Assembly: GCA_020635675.1 (NCBI GenBank)
Contig: JACJZJ010000002.1
Span: forward strand, 62,001-126,000
DNA length: 64,000 nucleotides
From: Flavobacteriales bacterium
Lineage (GTDB): Bacteria > Bacteroidota > Bacteroidia > Flavobacteriales_F > PHOS-HE28
Direction: 5' to 3'
Part shown: positions 16,611 to 24,617 of the stretch, piece after piece
Position numbering within the stretch: position 1 is the first letter of the stretch
Layout of the letters: each line of letters starts with the position of its first letter
Notes under the pieces: model-generated
Told to the model about the DNA's origin: nothing
The model's input: the letters and a program-made list of their open reading frames with translations, nothing else
The model's database searches: none
Made by a program: the position numbers and the translations under genes

Positions 16611-19600
16611 ATGAAAGGTCCCTTCCAGTATGCATCGGCAGGCCTGCCGACCCTTGCGTTCCTGGTCCTCTTGTTCAACGGGTGCACGAACGAACCCGGT
16701 CCGACGGACGCGACCGCCAAGATGCATGATGACAGGCCGGGATCACTGTTTACGGCGCTTGGTCCGGAGGAGAGCGGGGTGACCTTCGCCAACCAGCTCA
16801 CAGAGAGCTCGGACATCAACTATTTCACCTACATCTACACCTACAACGGGGGGGGGGTGGCTGTCGGCGACCTGGACAACGATGGCCTGCCCGACCTCTA
16901 TTTCACCGGCAACCAGGTGCGCGACCGGGTCTATCGGAACACGGGGGGGCTGCATTTCGAGGACATCACGGACAAGGCATTGGGCGATGACCCCGGCGGC
17001 TGGCGGACCGGCGTGACCATGGCCGATGTCAACGGCGATGGGTTCCTGGACATCTATGTATGCCGGAGCGGTCCGACGCTCGACCACGCCAGGACGCGTA
17101 ACCTGTTGTACCTGAACAACGGAGACCTGACCTTCCGCGAAGTGGCCGAACAGATGGGCGTAGCGGACACCTCGCACTCCACGCAGGCCGCCTTCCTCGA
17201 CATGGATGGGGATGGTGACCTCGACCTCTACGTGATCAACAATCCGGAAAGACGCTACAAGGGTGTTCGGACCAGCGAAGTACGTGCCGCCATCCGTCAA
17301 GGGCGGAGCCGGTCCAACCGTCTGTACCGGAACGATGGCGACCATTTCACCGACGTGACCTTCGCGGCCGGTCTGCAGGATTACAGCTTCAGTCTGGGCG
17401 TGAACGTCTCCGACCTGGACAAGGACGGACGACCCGACATCTTCGTGGCCAACGACTTCGATGTGGCCGACGCGATGTACCGCAACCTCGGCAACGGCAC
17501 CTTCATCAACGAGGTACAGGAACGTACGCGCCACATCAGCAATTTCGGCATGGGCTGTGACGTGGCCGATTTCGACAACGACGGTCTGCCCGACATCATG
17601 GTGCTGGACATGATGAGCGAGGACCATGTGCGCAGCAAAGAGAACATGGGCAGCATGGCGCCGATCGTGTTCTGGACGATCGTGGCCTCCGGGAACCATT
17701 ACCAATACATGGTGAACACGCTTCAACACAACAATGGCAACGGCAGCTTCCAGGAGATCGCCCAGATGGCGGGCGTGGCGCGCACCGACTGGAGCTGGGC
17801 CCCCCTGTTCGCCGACCTGGACAATGACGGCTGGAAGGACCTGCTGGTGACCAACGGCTACCTGCACGACATACGCAACAACGACTACCAAAAGGAGGTC
17901 TACCCCTCCATCCGCGACGGAAAGGACTTCTACCAGAAACTGGATCTCGTCCCCTCGACGCGCATCCACAACTACCTGTATCGGAACAACGGCGCGGACA
18001 GCACCGGGCGTCCACTGCTCACCTTCTCGGACAGTTCGTCCGCCTGGGGCTTCAACGATGCGCTCAACAGCAACGGTGCGGCCTATGCCGACCTTGACAA
18101 CGATGGTGACCTCGATCTGGTGATCAATAACATCGATGCGACGGCCAGTGTCTTCCGGAACAATGCGGACACCCGCTACCCGGACCGGCATTCCCTGCGG
18201 ATCGATCTGCGTGACGGCGATCATCATGCGCTCGGAGCCAAGGTGACCCTGCACGACCGGGGGCGCATCCAATACCAGGAACTGCAGCCGACACGCGGAT
18301 ACCAGAGCAGCGTGGACCCCGTGCTCCATTTCGGTCTCGGCGATCGTGAAGGCGTGGACAGCCTCGTGGTCGACTGGCCGAACGGGGACCGGACGGTCCT
18401 GCACGATGTTCATGGGGACCAACTCCTGAACCTGCACGAGGAGGATGCCGGAACACCTGCTCCACATGCCGCATCGCCCCGCCCCCTTTTCACGGACGTC
18501 ACGATCACGAACGCCCCCGGATTCCAGCATCGCGAGGACAATTACGATGACTTCCAACTGGAGGTACTGCTGCCGCACAAATACAGCAACCTCGGCCCCT
18601 TCCTGTCCACGGGTGATGTGAATGGCGATGGCCTGACCGATGTGTTCGTGAGCGGCGCGGCGAACGAGGCCAGCGAACTCTTCCTGCAGGGCCCATCGGG
18701 TACGTTCTCCCCGTCCACCTCACATCCCTGGTATGCCCACGCATTGCAGGAGCAGCTCGGCTCCGTTCTCTTCGATGCCGACCACGACGGCGACCTGGAC
18801 CTTCTCGTGCTCGCGGGATCGAACGAGCAGGACGTACGTTCCGGTTTCTTCGCACAACACCTCTACGTCAACCAGGGCGGTGGACGCTTCATCGACGGGT
18901 CCGATGCCCTGCCGCACATGGAGACCAGTGCGCAGCGCTGTGCGGTGAGCGACATCGATCACGACGGGGACCTGGACGTGTTCATCGGTGGCCGGGTCAC
19001 ACCGGGGCACTATCCCTACCCACCCCGCTCCTACCTGCTGATCAATGATGGCTCGGGGCACTTCACCGATGGTACGGAGGAACACATTCCACAAGGGATC
19101 GGTCCGGGGATGATCACCGACATGCGGTTCGTGGACATCGATGGCGACCGCGATGATGACCTGGTGCTGGTGGGTGAATGGATGCCACTGCTCGTTTTCA
19201 GGAACGACATGGGGCGGTTCACCAACATTGGCGGAACGGCCACGCCACCCCACACGAACGGCTGGTGGTACGGGCTTGCGACGGCGGACATCGATGGGGA
19301 CGGCGACCAGGACCTGATCGCCGGCAACCTCGGATGGAACAGCAAGTTCCAGGCAACACCGGATCATCCGTTGCATGTGTATTGGGGCGATCTCGATGGG
19401 AACGGTCGCTCGGACATCGTGCTGGCCAAGGAGAAGAACGGTCATGAGCTGCCGGTAAGGGGCCGCGAATGCTCCTCGCAGCAATGCCCGATGATCCTGG
19501 ACCGGTTCCCGACCTATGACGCCTTCGCCAACGCGGACCTGCAACAGATCTACCCGCCGGAGAAGCTGCAGAAGGCGCTGCATCTGGAGGCCACCTGCAT

Positions 19601-19997
19601 GCGATCGGCGGTATTCCGGAACGATGGCGTGGGCCATTTCACCATGGAACCCCTGCCCGCCATCGCACAGACCGCCCCGATCAATGCCATCGTGCCGATG
19701 GACGTGAACGGTGACGGGCACGTGGACCTGGTGGTGGCGGGCAACAACTGGAGCGCGGAGGTGGAGACGGTGCGCTACGATGCGGGGACCGGACTGGTGC
19801 TGACCAATGACGGACATGGCCATTTCGGACCGATGCCGATACCGCGTTCCGGATTCTTCGCGTGGGGCGATGTGAAGGACCTGGCGTTGCTGACCACCGG
19901 CCCGGACAAGCTTCCCACGCTGCTCGTGGCGAACAACAACGGCCGCGTGCAGGCCTTCACCCTCGGCGACCGGATCAGCGCGCTTTCTTCAAGGTGA
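16611..19997 (+). CDS. VCBS/FG-GAP repeat lipoprotein with ASPIC/UnbV domain (paralog 2)
   Basis: A 1,128-residue paralog of the preceding gene, with the same architecture along its whole length: lipobox LLFNGC, FG-GAP/VCBS blades, an ASPIC/UnbV segment (LGAKVTLHD, LQPTRGYQSSVDP, VDWPNGD), a second blade set, and the RGRECSSQQCPMILDRFPTYDAFA block. Long stretches such as RTRHISNFGMGCD and LPDIMVLDMMSEDHVRSKENMG are nearly identical to paralog 1, so the pair arose by tandem duplication of the full gene. The gap is 39 bp. Its last 23 bp overlap the 3' end of the convergent histidine kinase gene. Confidence 0.85.
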   Translation: MKGPFQYASAGLPTLAFLVLLFNGCTNEPGPTDATAKMHDDRPGSLFTALGPEESGVTFANQLTESSDINYFTYIYTYNGGGVAVGDLDNDGLPDLYFTGNQVRDRVYRNTGGLHFEDITDKALGDDPGGWRTGVTMADVNGDGFLDIYVCRSGPTLDHARTRNLLYLNNGDLTFREVAEQMGVADTSHSTQAAFLDMDGDGDLDLYVINNPERRYKGVRTSEVRAAIRQGRSRSNRLYRNDGDHFTDVTFAAGLQDYSFSLGVNVSDLDKDGRPDIFVANDFDVADAMYRNLGNGTFINEVQERTRHISNFGMGCDVADFDNDGLPDIMVLDMMSEDHVRSKENMGSMAPIVFWTIVASGNHYQYMVNTLQHNNGNGSFQEIAQMAGVARTDWSWAPLFADLDNDGWKDLLVTNGYLHDIRNNDYQKEVYPSIRDGKDFYQKLDLVPSTRIHNYLYRNNGADSTGRPLLTFSDSSSAWGFNDALNSNGAAYADLDNDGDLDLVINNIDATASVFRNNADTRYPDRHSLRIDLRDGDHHALGAKVTLHDRGRIQYQELQPTRGYQSSVDPVLHFGLGDREGVDSLVVDWPNGDRTVLHDVHGDQLLNLHEEDAGTPAPHAASPRPLFTDVTITNAPGFQHREDNYDDFQLEVLLPHKYSNLGPFLSTGDVNGDGLTDVFVSGAANEASELFLQGPSGTFSPSTSHPWYAHALQEQLGSVLFDADHDGDLDLLVLAGSNEQDVRSGFFAQHLYVNQGGGRFIDGSDALPHMETSAQRCAVSDIDHDGDLDVFIGGRVTPGHYPYPPRSYLLINDGSGHFTDGTEEHIPQGIGPGMITDMRFVDIDGDRDDDLVLVGEWMPLLVFRNDMGRFTNIGGTATPPHTNGWWYGLATADIDGDGDQDLIAGNLGWNSKFQATPDHPLHVYWGDLDGNGRSDIVLAKEKNGHELPVRGRECSSQQCPMILDRFPTYDAFANADLQQIYPPEKLQKALHLEATCMRSAVFRNDGVGHFTMEPLPAIAQTAPINAIVPMDVNGDGHVDLVVAGNNWSAEVETVRYDAGTGLVLTNDGHGHFGPMPIPRSGFFAWGDVKDLALLTTGPDKLPTLLVANNNGRVQAFTLGDRISALSSR

Positions 19998-21018
19998 AGA
20001 TGAACGTGGACCCCTCGCCTTCCTTGCTCTTGACCGTGATGGTCTGGCCGTGCGCATCAACGATGTGCTTCACGATGGCCAGGCCAAGACCGGAGCCACC
20101 CTCGTTCCGCGAGCGGCTCTTGCCCACGCGATAGAACCGTTCGAACAGGCGAGGCAGGTGCTCCGGACTGATGCCGATGCCATCATCACTGACCTCCACC
20201 AGCACCTGGTCCTCCAGATCATCCGCGCTCACCCGGCAGCGGCCGCCTTCCCTGCCGTAGTTGATCGCGTTGGTGAACAGATTGATGAACACCTGCGCCA
20301 ACCGGTCGCGATCCGCCATCACCATCAGGCTGGGCGGCAGCTGATTGCGGATCGTGATCCCACGCGCCTTCGCCTTCATCTCCATGCTCTCGACGATCTC
20401 CTTCACCAGCGCATTGAGGTCCATGCGCTTGACATTGAGCTCCATGACCCCGCTCTCCAGCTTGGTGATCATGTCGAGGTCCTCCACGAGCTTGATCAAT
20501 CGCTCCACCCCATTGGAGGCGCGATGCAGGAAGTCGCGGTTCACCTTCTCGTCCTCCAACCCCCCTTCGAGCAGGGTGAGGATGTAGCCCTGGATGTTGA
20601 AGATGGGCGTCTTCAGTTCGTGGCTCAGATTCCCGATGAACTCCCGGCGGAACTTCTCGCGCTCGCGCAGTTCGTTGATCTCGCTTCGCCGCGCGCGCGC
20701 CCAGTCCACAACTTCCTCGTTCACTTCGCCCAGGACGTCCTGATCCAGGTCCACGGACTTCTCCGCCGTGCGCTCCCGCAATCCCTGAACGGCCTTGTAG
20801 ATCGTTCTGATGCGCTCCTGGATGAAGCGCTTCAATCCGTAGGCCGTGGCGACATAGGCGGCGGCGAACGCCGCGATCATCAACACCGCCACCAGATAGA
20901 GGTGGGAGGTGTCACCGGCGATCAAGAAGAAGACCAGGCCCAGGACCGCTACGGCCCCTCCGACCGCCGCGGAAGTGAGCAGGATGACCTGTCGGGGGGT
21001 GATGGGACCCAGTGCCAT
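19975..21018 (-). CDS. PhoR-like membrane sensor histidine kinase
   Basis: A 347-residue sensor kinase. Two membrane segments lie within the first 65 residues with only a few residues between them, so it has almost no periplasmic sensor. A linker follows, then a HisKA domain with NLSHELKTPIFN (phospho-acceptor His), and a HATPase domain with N-box NLFTNAINYG, G1 DDGIGI and G2 GGSGLGLAIVK. The nearest neighbour on the other side of a 159-bp gap is a Na/Pi cotransporter with a PhoU domain, so phosphate signalling is inferred. No response regulator gene is in the window. The ATG at 21018 avoids a charged extension before the first membrane helix. Confidence 0.85.
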   Translation of the reverse strand: MALGPITPRQVILLTSAAVGGAVAVLGLVFFLIAGDTSHLYLVAVLMIAAFAAAYVATAYGLKRFIQERIRTIYKAVQGLRERTAEKSVDLDQDVLGEVNEEVVDWARARRSEINELREREKFRREFIGNLSHELKTPIFNIQGYILTLLEGGLEDEKVNRDFLHRASNGVERLIKLVEDLDMITKLESGVMELNVKRMDLNALVKEIVESMEMKAKARGITIRNQLPPSLMVMADRDRLAQVFINLFTNAINYGREGGRCRVSADDLEDQVLVEVSDDGIGISPEHLPRLFERFYRVGKSRSRNEGGSGLGLAIVKHIVDAHGQTITVKSKEGEGSTFIFTLKKAR

Positions 21019-21116
21019 GCGATCTCCTCGCGTCCGCACCGGCGGACAACGCGGCGAAGATAGCCGAGCGACGGGCTGAAAGTCGCGTCGGACGCGGGAC
21101 TTAACGCGTTCTTAAC

Positions 21117-21145
21117 TTGGCACCGGGTCGATCCGGATACTTTTG
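21117..21145 (+). promoter_or_regulatory. putative full promoter (TTG - 18 nt - TACTTTTG) for the Na/Pi cotransporter
   Basis: TTG at 21117-21119 and TACTTTTG at 21138-21145 match both halves of the Bacteroidota consensus with an 18-nt spacer. This is the only promoter in the window where a convincing -33 element was found. The ATG follows 32 nt later. Confidence 0.65.
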
Positions 21146-21177
21146 CGCCCCTTCCCGAAACGCCCATCCCACCCTAC

Positions 21178-22863
21178 ATGCCCTTCAGCCTTCTGGTCCT
21201 GCTGAAGCTCGCCGGTTCGCTCGGCCTCTTCATCTATGGCATGAAGGTGATGAGCGAGGGCCTGCAGAAGGTGGCGGGCAACGGCATGCGGCGTCTGCTC
21301 GATGCCATGACCAGCAACCGTTGGCGCGGCGTGCTCACGGGTCTGGGCATCACCACGATCATCCAGTACAGTTCCGCCACGACGGTCATGGTGGTAAGCT
21401 TCGTGAACGCCGGCCTGCTCACCCTGCGCCAGGCGATCAGCGTGATCATGGGCGCCAACATCGGCACGACGTTGAAATCGGTGCTGATCAGCTGGCTCGG
21501 CTTCGCGAACATCCCGCTGGCCGAGCTCTGCATCCCCATCATCGGCGTGGCCTTCCCCCTGATGTTCCTGCGCAACGACCGTTTGAAGGCGCTGGCGCAG
21601 TTCCTGATCGGCTTCGCACTGCTCTTCCTCGGTCTCGAGTTCATGCGCGACAACATGCCAGGGCCTTCGGCAGAGGCCCTTGCCTTCCTGCGCGACCTGG
21701 CGGACCTGGGGCCGGTCTCCGTGCTCCTCTTCGTGCTCATCGGCTTCCTCATGGCCGTAACACTGCAATCCAGCAGCGCGGCGCTGGCCCTGACGATGGT
21801 CCTCTGCGAGAACGGCACCATCGGCTATCCCCTGGCGGCGGCCATTGTGATGGGCGAGAACATCGGCACCACGATCACCGCCAACGTGGCCGCTCTGGTG
21901 GGCAACGTATGGGCGAAGCGTGCCGCGCGGGCGCACCTGTTGTTCAATGTGATCGGCGTGGCCTGGGCCCTGCTGCTCTTCGCGCCCTACCTCCACCTGA
22001 TCGACGCCGGCGTCCGACGGTTCGCTGGCGGGTCGCCCTACACCGAGCCCGGCACGATCAAGTACGCCCTCGCCTCCCTGCACGTCTCCTTCAACGTGCT
22101 GAACACCCTGCTGCTGGTCTGGGCCATCCCACTGCTGGAGCGGGTGGTGACCCGCATGGTGCCCTCACGCGGCGACCAGGATGAACAGTACCGGTTGGAG
22201 TACATCGACACTGACGTGCCCATGCCACCGGAACTCAGCCTGCTGGAGGCCCGCAAGGAGATCCTCAAGTTCGGCCGGCTCTGTCGCCGGATGCTGGGGA
22301 TGATCCGCGAACTGCTGGTGGCCACCGATCCCCGGGAACGCGAGCGCCTATTGCGTGACGTGGCCCGCTATGAGGAGATCACCGACCGGATCGAGGAGGA
22401 GGTGATCAAGTACCTCACCAAGACCGGGACCGAGGCCCGCAACGAGGAGATCTCCGCCCGCATCCAGGGCATGCTGGCCATGATCGGTGATCTGGAACGC
22501 ATCGGCGACATCTTCTTCCAGATGTCCAAGGCGATGGAGCGGAAAATGGACGACCGGTTGTGGTTCACGCCCGAGCAGCGCCAGAACCTGCTGGAGATGA
22601 TGGACCTGCTCGACCGCGCGTTCGAGGTCATGTTCCGCAACATGGAGGCCGAACCGGCAGCGGTCTCATTGGACGCCGCCGTGGTGGTCGAACAGCAGAT
22701 CAACCAGCTCCGCGACCAGTTGCGCAAGGTGCACCTCCGCAGCATCGAAGGCGGCGACTACAACATCAGGAGCGGTCTCGTCTACAACGATCTTTTCTCG
22801 TCCTGCGAGAAGGTGGGCGACCACCTGATCAATGTGTCCGAGGCACTGGCCGGCGAGCTCTGA
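21178..22863 (+). CDS. Na/Pi cotransporter family protein with C-terminal PhoU domain
   Basis: A 561-residue membrane protein. The first 330 residues hold two copies of the NptA/PF02690 unit, each with a QSS-type motif: IIQYSSATTVMVVSF near residue 62 and LQSSSAALALTMVL near residue 200, each followed by (G)ANIGTT or GENIGTT. The C-terminal 200 residues are helical, with LLEARKEILKFGRLCRRML and LERIGDIFFQMS, and match PhoU-like domains. The family uses the sodium gradient to import phosphate; the PhoU part probably regulates it. The promoter upstream is strong. The gene ends 5 bp from a convergent lipoprotein gene. Confidence 0.88.
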   Translation: MPFSLLVLLKLAGSLGLFIYGMKVMSEGLQKVAGNGMRRLLDAMTSNRWRGVLTGLGITTIIQYSSATTVMVVSFVNAGLLTLRQAISVIMGANIGTTLKSVLISWLGFANIPLAELCIPIIGVAFPLMFLRNDRLKALAQFLIGFALLFLGLEFMRDNMPGPSAEALAFLRDLADLGPVSVLLFVLIGFLMAVTLQSSSAALALTMVLCENGTIGYPLAAAIVMGENIGTTITANVAALVGNVWAKRAARAHLLFNVIGVAWALLLFAPYLHLIDAGVRRFAGGSPYTEPGTIKYALASLHVSFNVLNTLLLVWAIPLLERVVTRMVPSRGDQDEQYRLEYIDTDVPMPPELSLLEARKEILKFGRLCRRMLGMIRELLVATDPRERERLLRDVARYEEITDRIEEEVIKYLTKTGTEARNEEISARIQGMLAMIGDLERIGDIFFQMSKAMERKMDDRLWFTPEQRQNLLEMMDLLDRAFEVMFRNMEAEPAAVSLDAAVVVEQQINQLRDQLRKVHLRSIEGGDYNIRSGLVYNDLFSSCEKVGDHLINVSEALAGEL

Positions 22864-22868
22864 GCGGT

Positions 22869-23375
22869 CTACTGCACCACGATCCTGTCCGTGTAGACCA
22901 CGTTGCTCTCGTGCAGGGCGCGATCGGCCAGCTTGATACTGTAGCGGATCGTATCGTGCGGCGGGTTGGGGATCGTGGGAAAAGGCTGCAAGGTCACGGC
23001 GATCTCGCCTTCCAGCGTCTTGTTCTGACCGGTGGGTGTGATGCGTGGCACGCGGTAGTACAACGGTAGTGCAAGTCCATCGAACTGGACCCACGTTCCG
23101 TTCTGCAGCTCTTGGTATTCCAGGAAAAGATTGTACCGCCACGGCAGGGTATCATACGGAGGGAACGTGTCCGATGCATCGAGCCCGATATCCCCATCGC
23201 CATCCGTGAACGTGATCGTCACGGAAGCGGAATCCGCGAATTGCTTGAACTCCTTGAAGGTGATCTGCGGCGTATCCGGGAACGACCCGGTCTTGAGGCA
23301 GGAAACGCCGAGCAGCGAAACGATGGCCACAAGGACCACCGCTACTTTTACCGCGGACGCATTTCCGGATCGCAT
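22869..23375 (-). CDS. small lipoprotein of unknown function
   Basis: A 168-residue predicted lipoprotein: a basic start, a long hydrophobic segment and a lipobox VSLLGVSC at residue 26. The mature domain begins with short PQITFKEFKQF and an ITFTDGDGDIG loop that looks calcium-binding, followed by a strand-rich, probably Ig- or lipocalin-like body ending HESNVVYTDRIVV. Small surface lipoproteins of this kind are common in Bacteroidota. No enzymatic motif is seen. Its ATG lies 5 nt after a perfect -7 box and overlaps the start of the divergent LuxE-family gene. Confidence 0.7.
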   Translation of the reverse strand: MRSGNASAVKVAVVLVAIVSLLGVSCLKTGSFPDTPQITFKEFKQFADSASVTITFTDGDGDIGLDASDTFPPYDTLPWRYNLFLEYQELQNGTWVQFDGLALPLYYRVPRITPTGQNKTLEGEIAVTLQPFPTIPNPPHDTIRYSIKLADRALHESNVVYTDRIVVQ

Positions 23376-23377
23376 TG

Positions 23378-24403
23378 GTGCAAAAATACGGCAGTGGCGG
23401 CGCAGGCGTGGAGCGGTGGGAACGACTCCGGGAACGGCCCTTCACGGTGCACGATGCCGAGAGCTTCAACGCACTGGCGCTGGACCTATTTCACCTGCAT
23501 GCGGCGGAGAACCCGGTGTACCATGGATTCCTGAACGCCCTGGGGCGCGACCCTGCCCGGGTGGAGCGCGTGGCGGATATCCCCTTCCTGCCGATCGAAC
23601 TCTTCCGCGACCGCACCGTCCTGCTGGACGGGCTGAAGGCCGATCGCATCTTCACCAGCAGCGGCACCACCGGGATGCGCACCTCGACCCATGCCGTGCC
23701 CTGGCCGGAACTGTACGAACGCAGCTTCCTGGAAGGCTTCCGGCTGGCCTACGGTGATCCCCGCGAATGGCGGATCCTGGCCCTGCTGCCGGCCTATCTG
23801 GAGCGACCCGATAGCTCGTTGGTGTACATGGCACAGCTCCTCATCGCCGCCACGGGGGATCCGCTCAGCGGCACCTACCTGCACGACCTCGATGCCCTGG
23901 TCGACGTCCTGGAACGCTCCGAAGCCGAGAGAGAACGGACCCTGCTGCTGGGCGTCACCTTCGCTCTGCTCGACCTGGCGGAAAAGCATCCGATGCGCCT
24001 GGCGCACACCACGGTGATGGAGACCGGGGGCATGAAGGGCCGACGCCCGGAGCTGGTCCGGGAGGACGTGCACGCGATCCTGAAGGAAGCGTTCGGGATC
24101 CCGGCCGTACACAGCGAGTATGGCATGACCGAACTGCTTTCCCAGGCCTATTCCGCCGGGGAAGGGCGCTTCACCTGCCCGCCCTGGATGCGCGTGCTGG
24201 TGCGCGAGGTCAGCGATCCGTTCACGCGCCCGGCGCACGGCCGCACCGGCGGTATCGACGTGATCGATCTCTGCAACGCCGCCAGCTGTCCCTTCATCAG
24301 CACGCAGGATCTCGGTCGCCTGCATCCCGACGGCACGTTCGAGGTGCTCGGACGCTTCGACAACAGCGATGTGCGGGGATGCAATCTGATGGTCGAGGTG
24401 TGA
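23378..24403 (+). CDS. LuxE/PaaK-family acyltransferase-like protein
   Basis: A protein of about 341 residues related to acyl-protein synthetase LuxE and phenylacetate-CoA ligase. The adenylate-forming P-loop is FTSSGTTGMR near residue 87. A conserved HSEYGMTELLSQAY block near residue 245 and TGGIDVIDLCN later complete the family core. Such enzymes activate a carboxylic acid with ATP; the acid is unknown, and no lux genes are present. There is no ATG start: the frame opens with TTG at 23375, GTG at 23378 or GTG at 23411. GTG at 23378 is chosen with low certainty. Confidence 0.8.
   Translation: MQKYGSGGAGVERWERLRERPFTVHDAESFNALALDLFHLHAAENPVYHGFLNALGRDPARVERVADIPFLPIELFRDRTVLLDGLKADRIFTSSGTTGMRTSTHAVPWPELYERSFLEGFRLAYGDPREWRILALLPAYLERPDSSLVYMAQLLIAATGDPLSGTYLHDLDALVDVLERSEAERERTLLLGVTFALLDLAEKHPMRLAHTTVMETGGMKGRRPELVREDVHAILKEAFGIPAVHSEYGMTELLSQAYSAGEGRFTCPPWMRVLVREVSDPFTRPAHGRTGGIDVIDLCNAASCPFISTQDLGRLHPDGTFEVLGRFDNSDVRGCNLMVEV
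23381..23388 (-). promoter_or_regulatory. putative promoter -7 box (TATTTTTG) for the small lipoprotein
   Basis: A perfect TAnnTTTG on the minus strand, ending 5 nt before the ATG at 23375. The box lies inside the first codons of the divergent LuxE-family gene. Confidence 0.55.
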
Positions 24404-24486
24404 GGGTGCAGATCAGGCCGTGATACGCATGCGACCTTGTTCCGGGCCCATTTCAGACGCTGTCTTGATAGATTTGATCCTCGACC

Positions 24487-24612
24487 ATGAGCGTCCTGGT
24501 TTACGCGAAAGAACCGGCCAACACCCGCCGCGTGCCGCCGGGGTCCTACACCGTGGAACTGCGCAACGGCGGCCGGCGCGTGGCCACCGCCCGCCTGGTG
24601 GTGCAACCCTGA
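24487..24612 (+). pseudogene. orphan T9SS type A sorting-domain tail
   Basis: A 41-codon reading frame, ATG to TGA, whose last 25 residues (PPGSYTVELRNGGRRVATAR then LVVQP) have the form of the end of a T9SS type A C-terminal sorting domain: a turn with Gly, two strands and a final hydrophobic strand. An in-frame stop lies at 24475, and no signal peptide or cargo domain precedes it. It most likely remains from a deleted secreted protein. The next gene, also a T9SS cargo, starts 5 nt after its stop, so a deletion between two cargo genes is plausible. Confidence 0.6.
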
Positions 24613-24617
24613 GGAAG

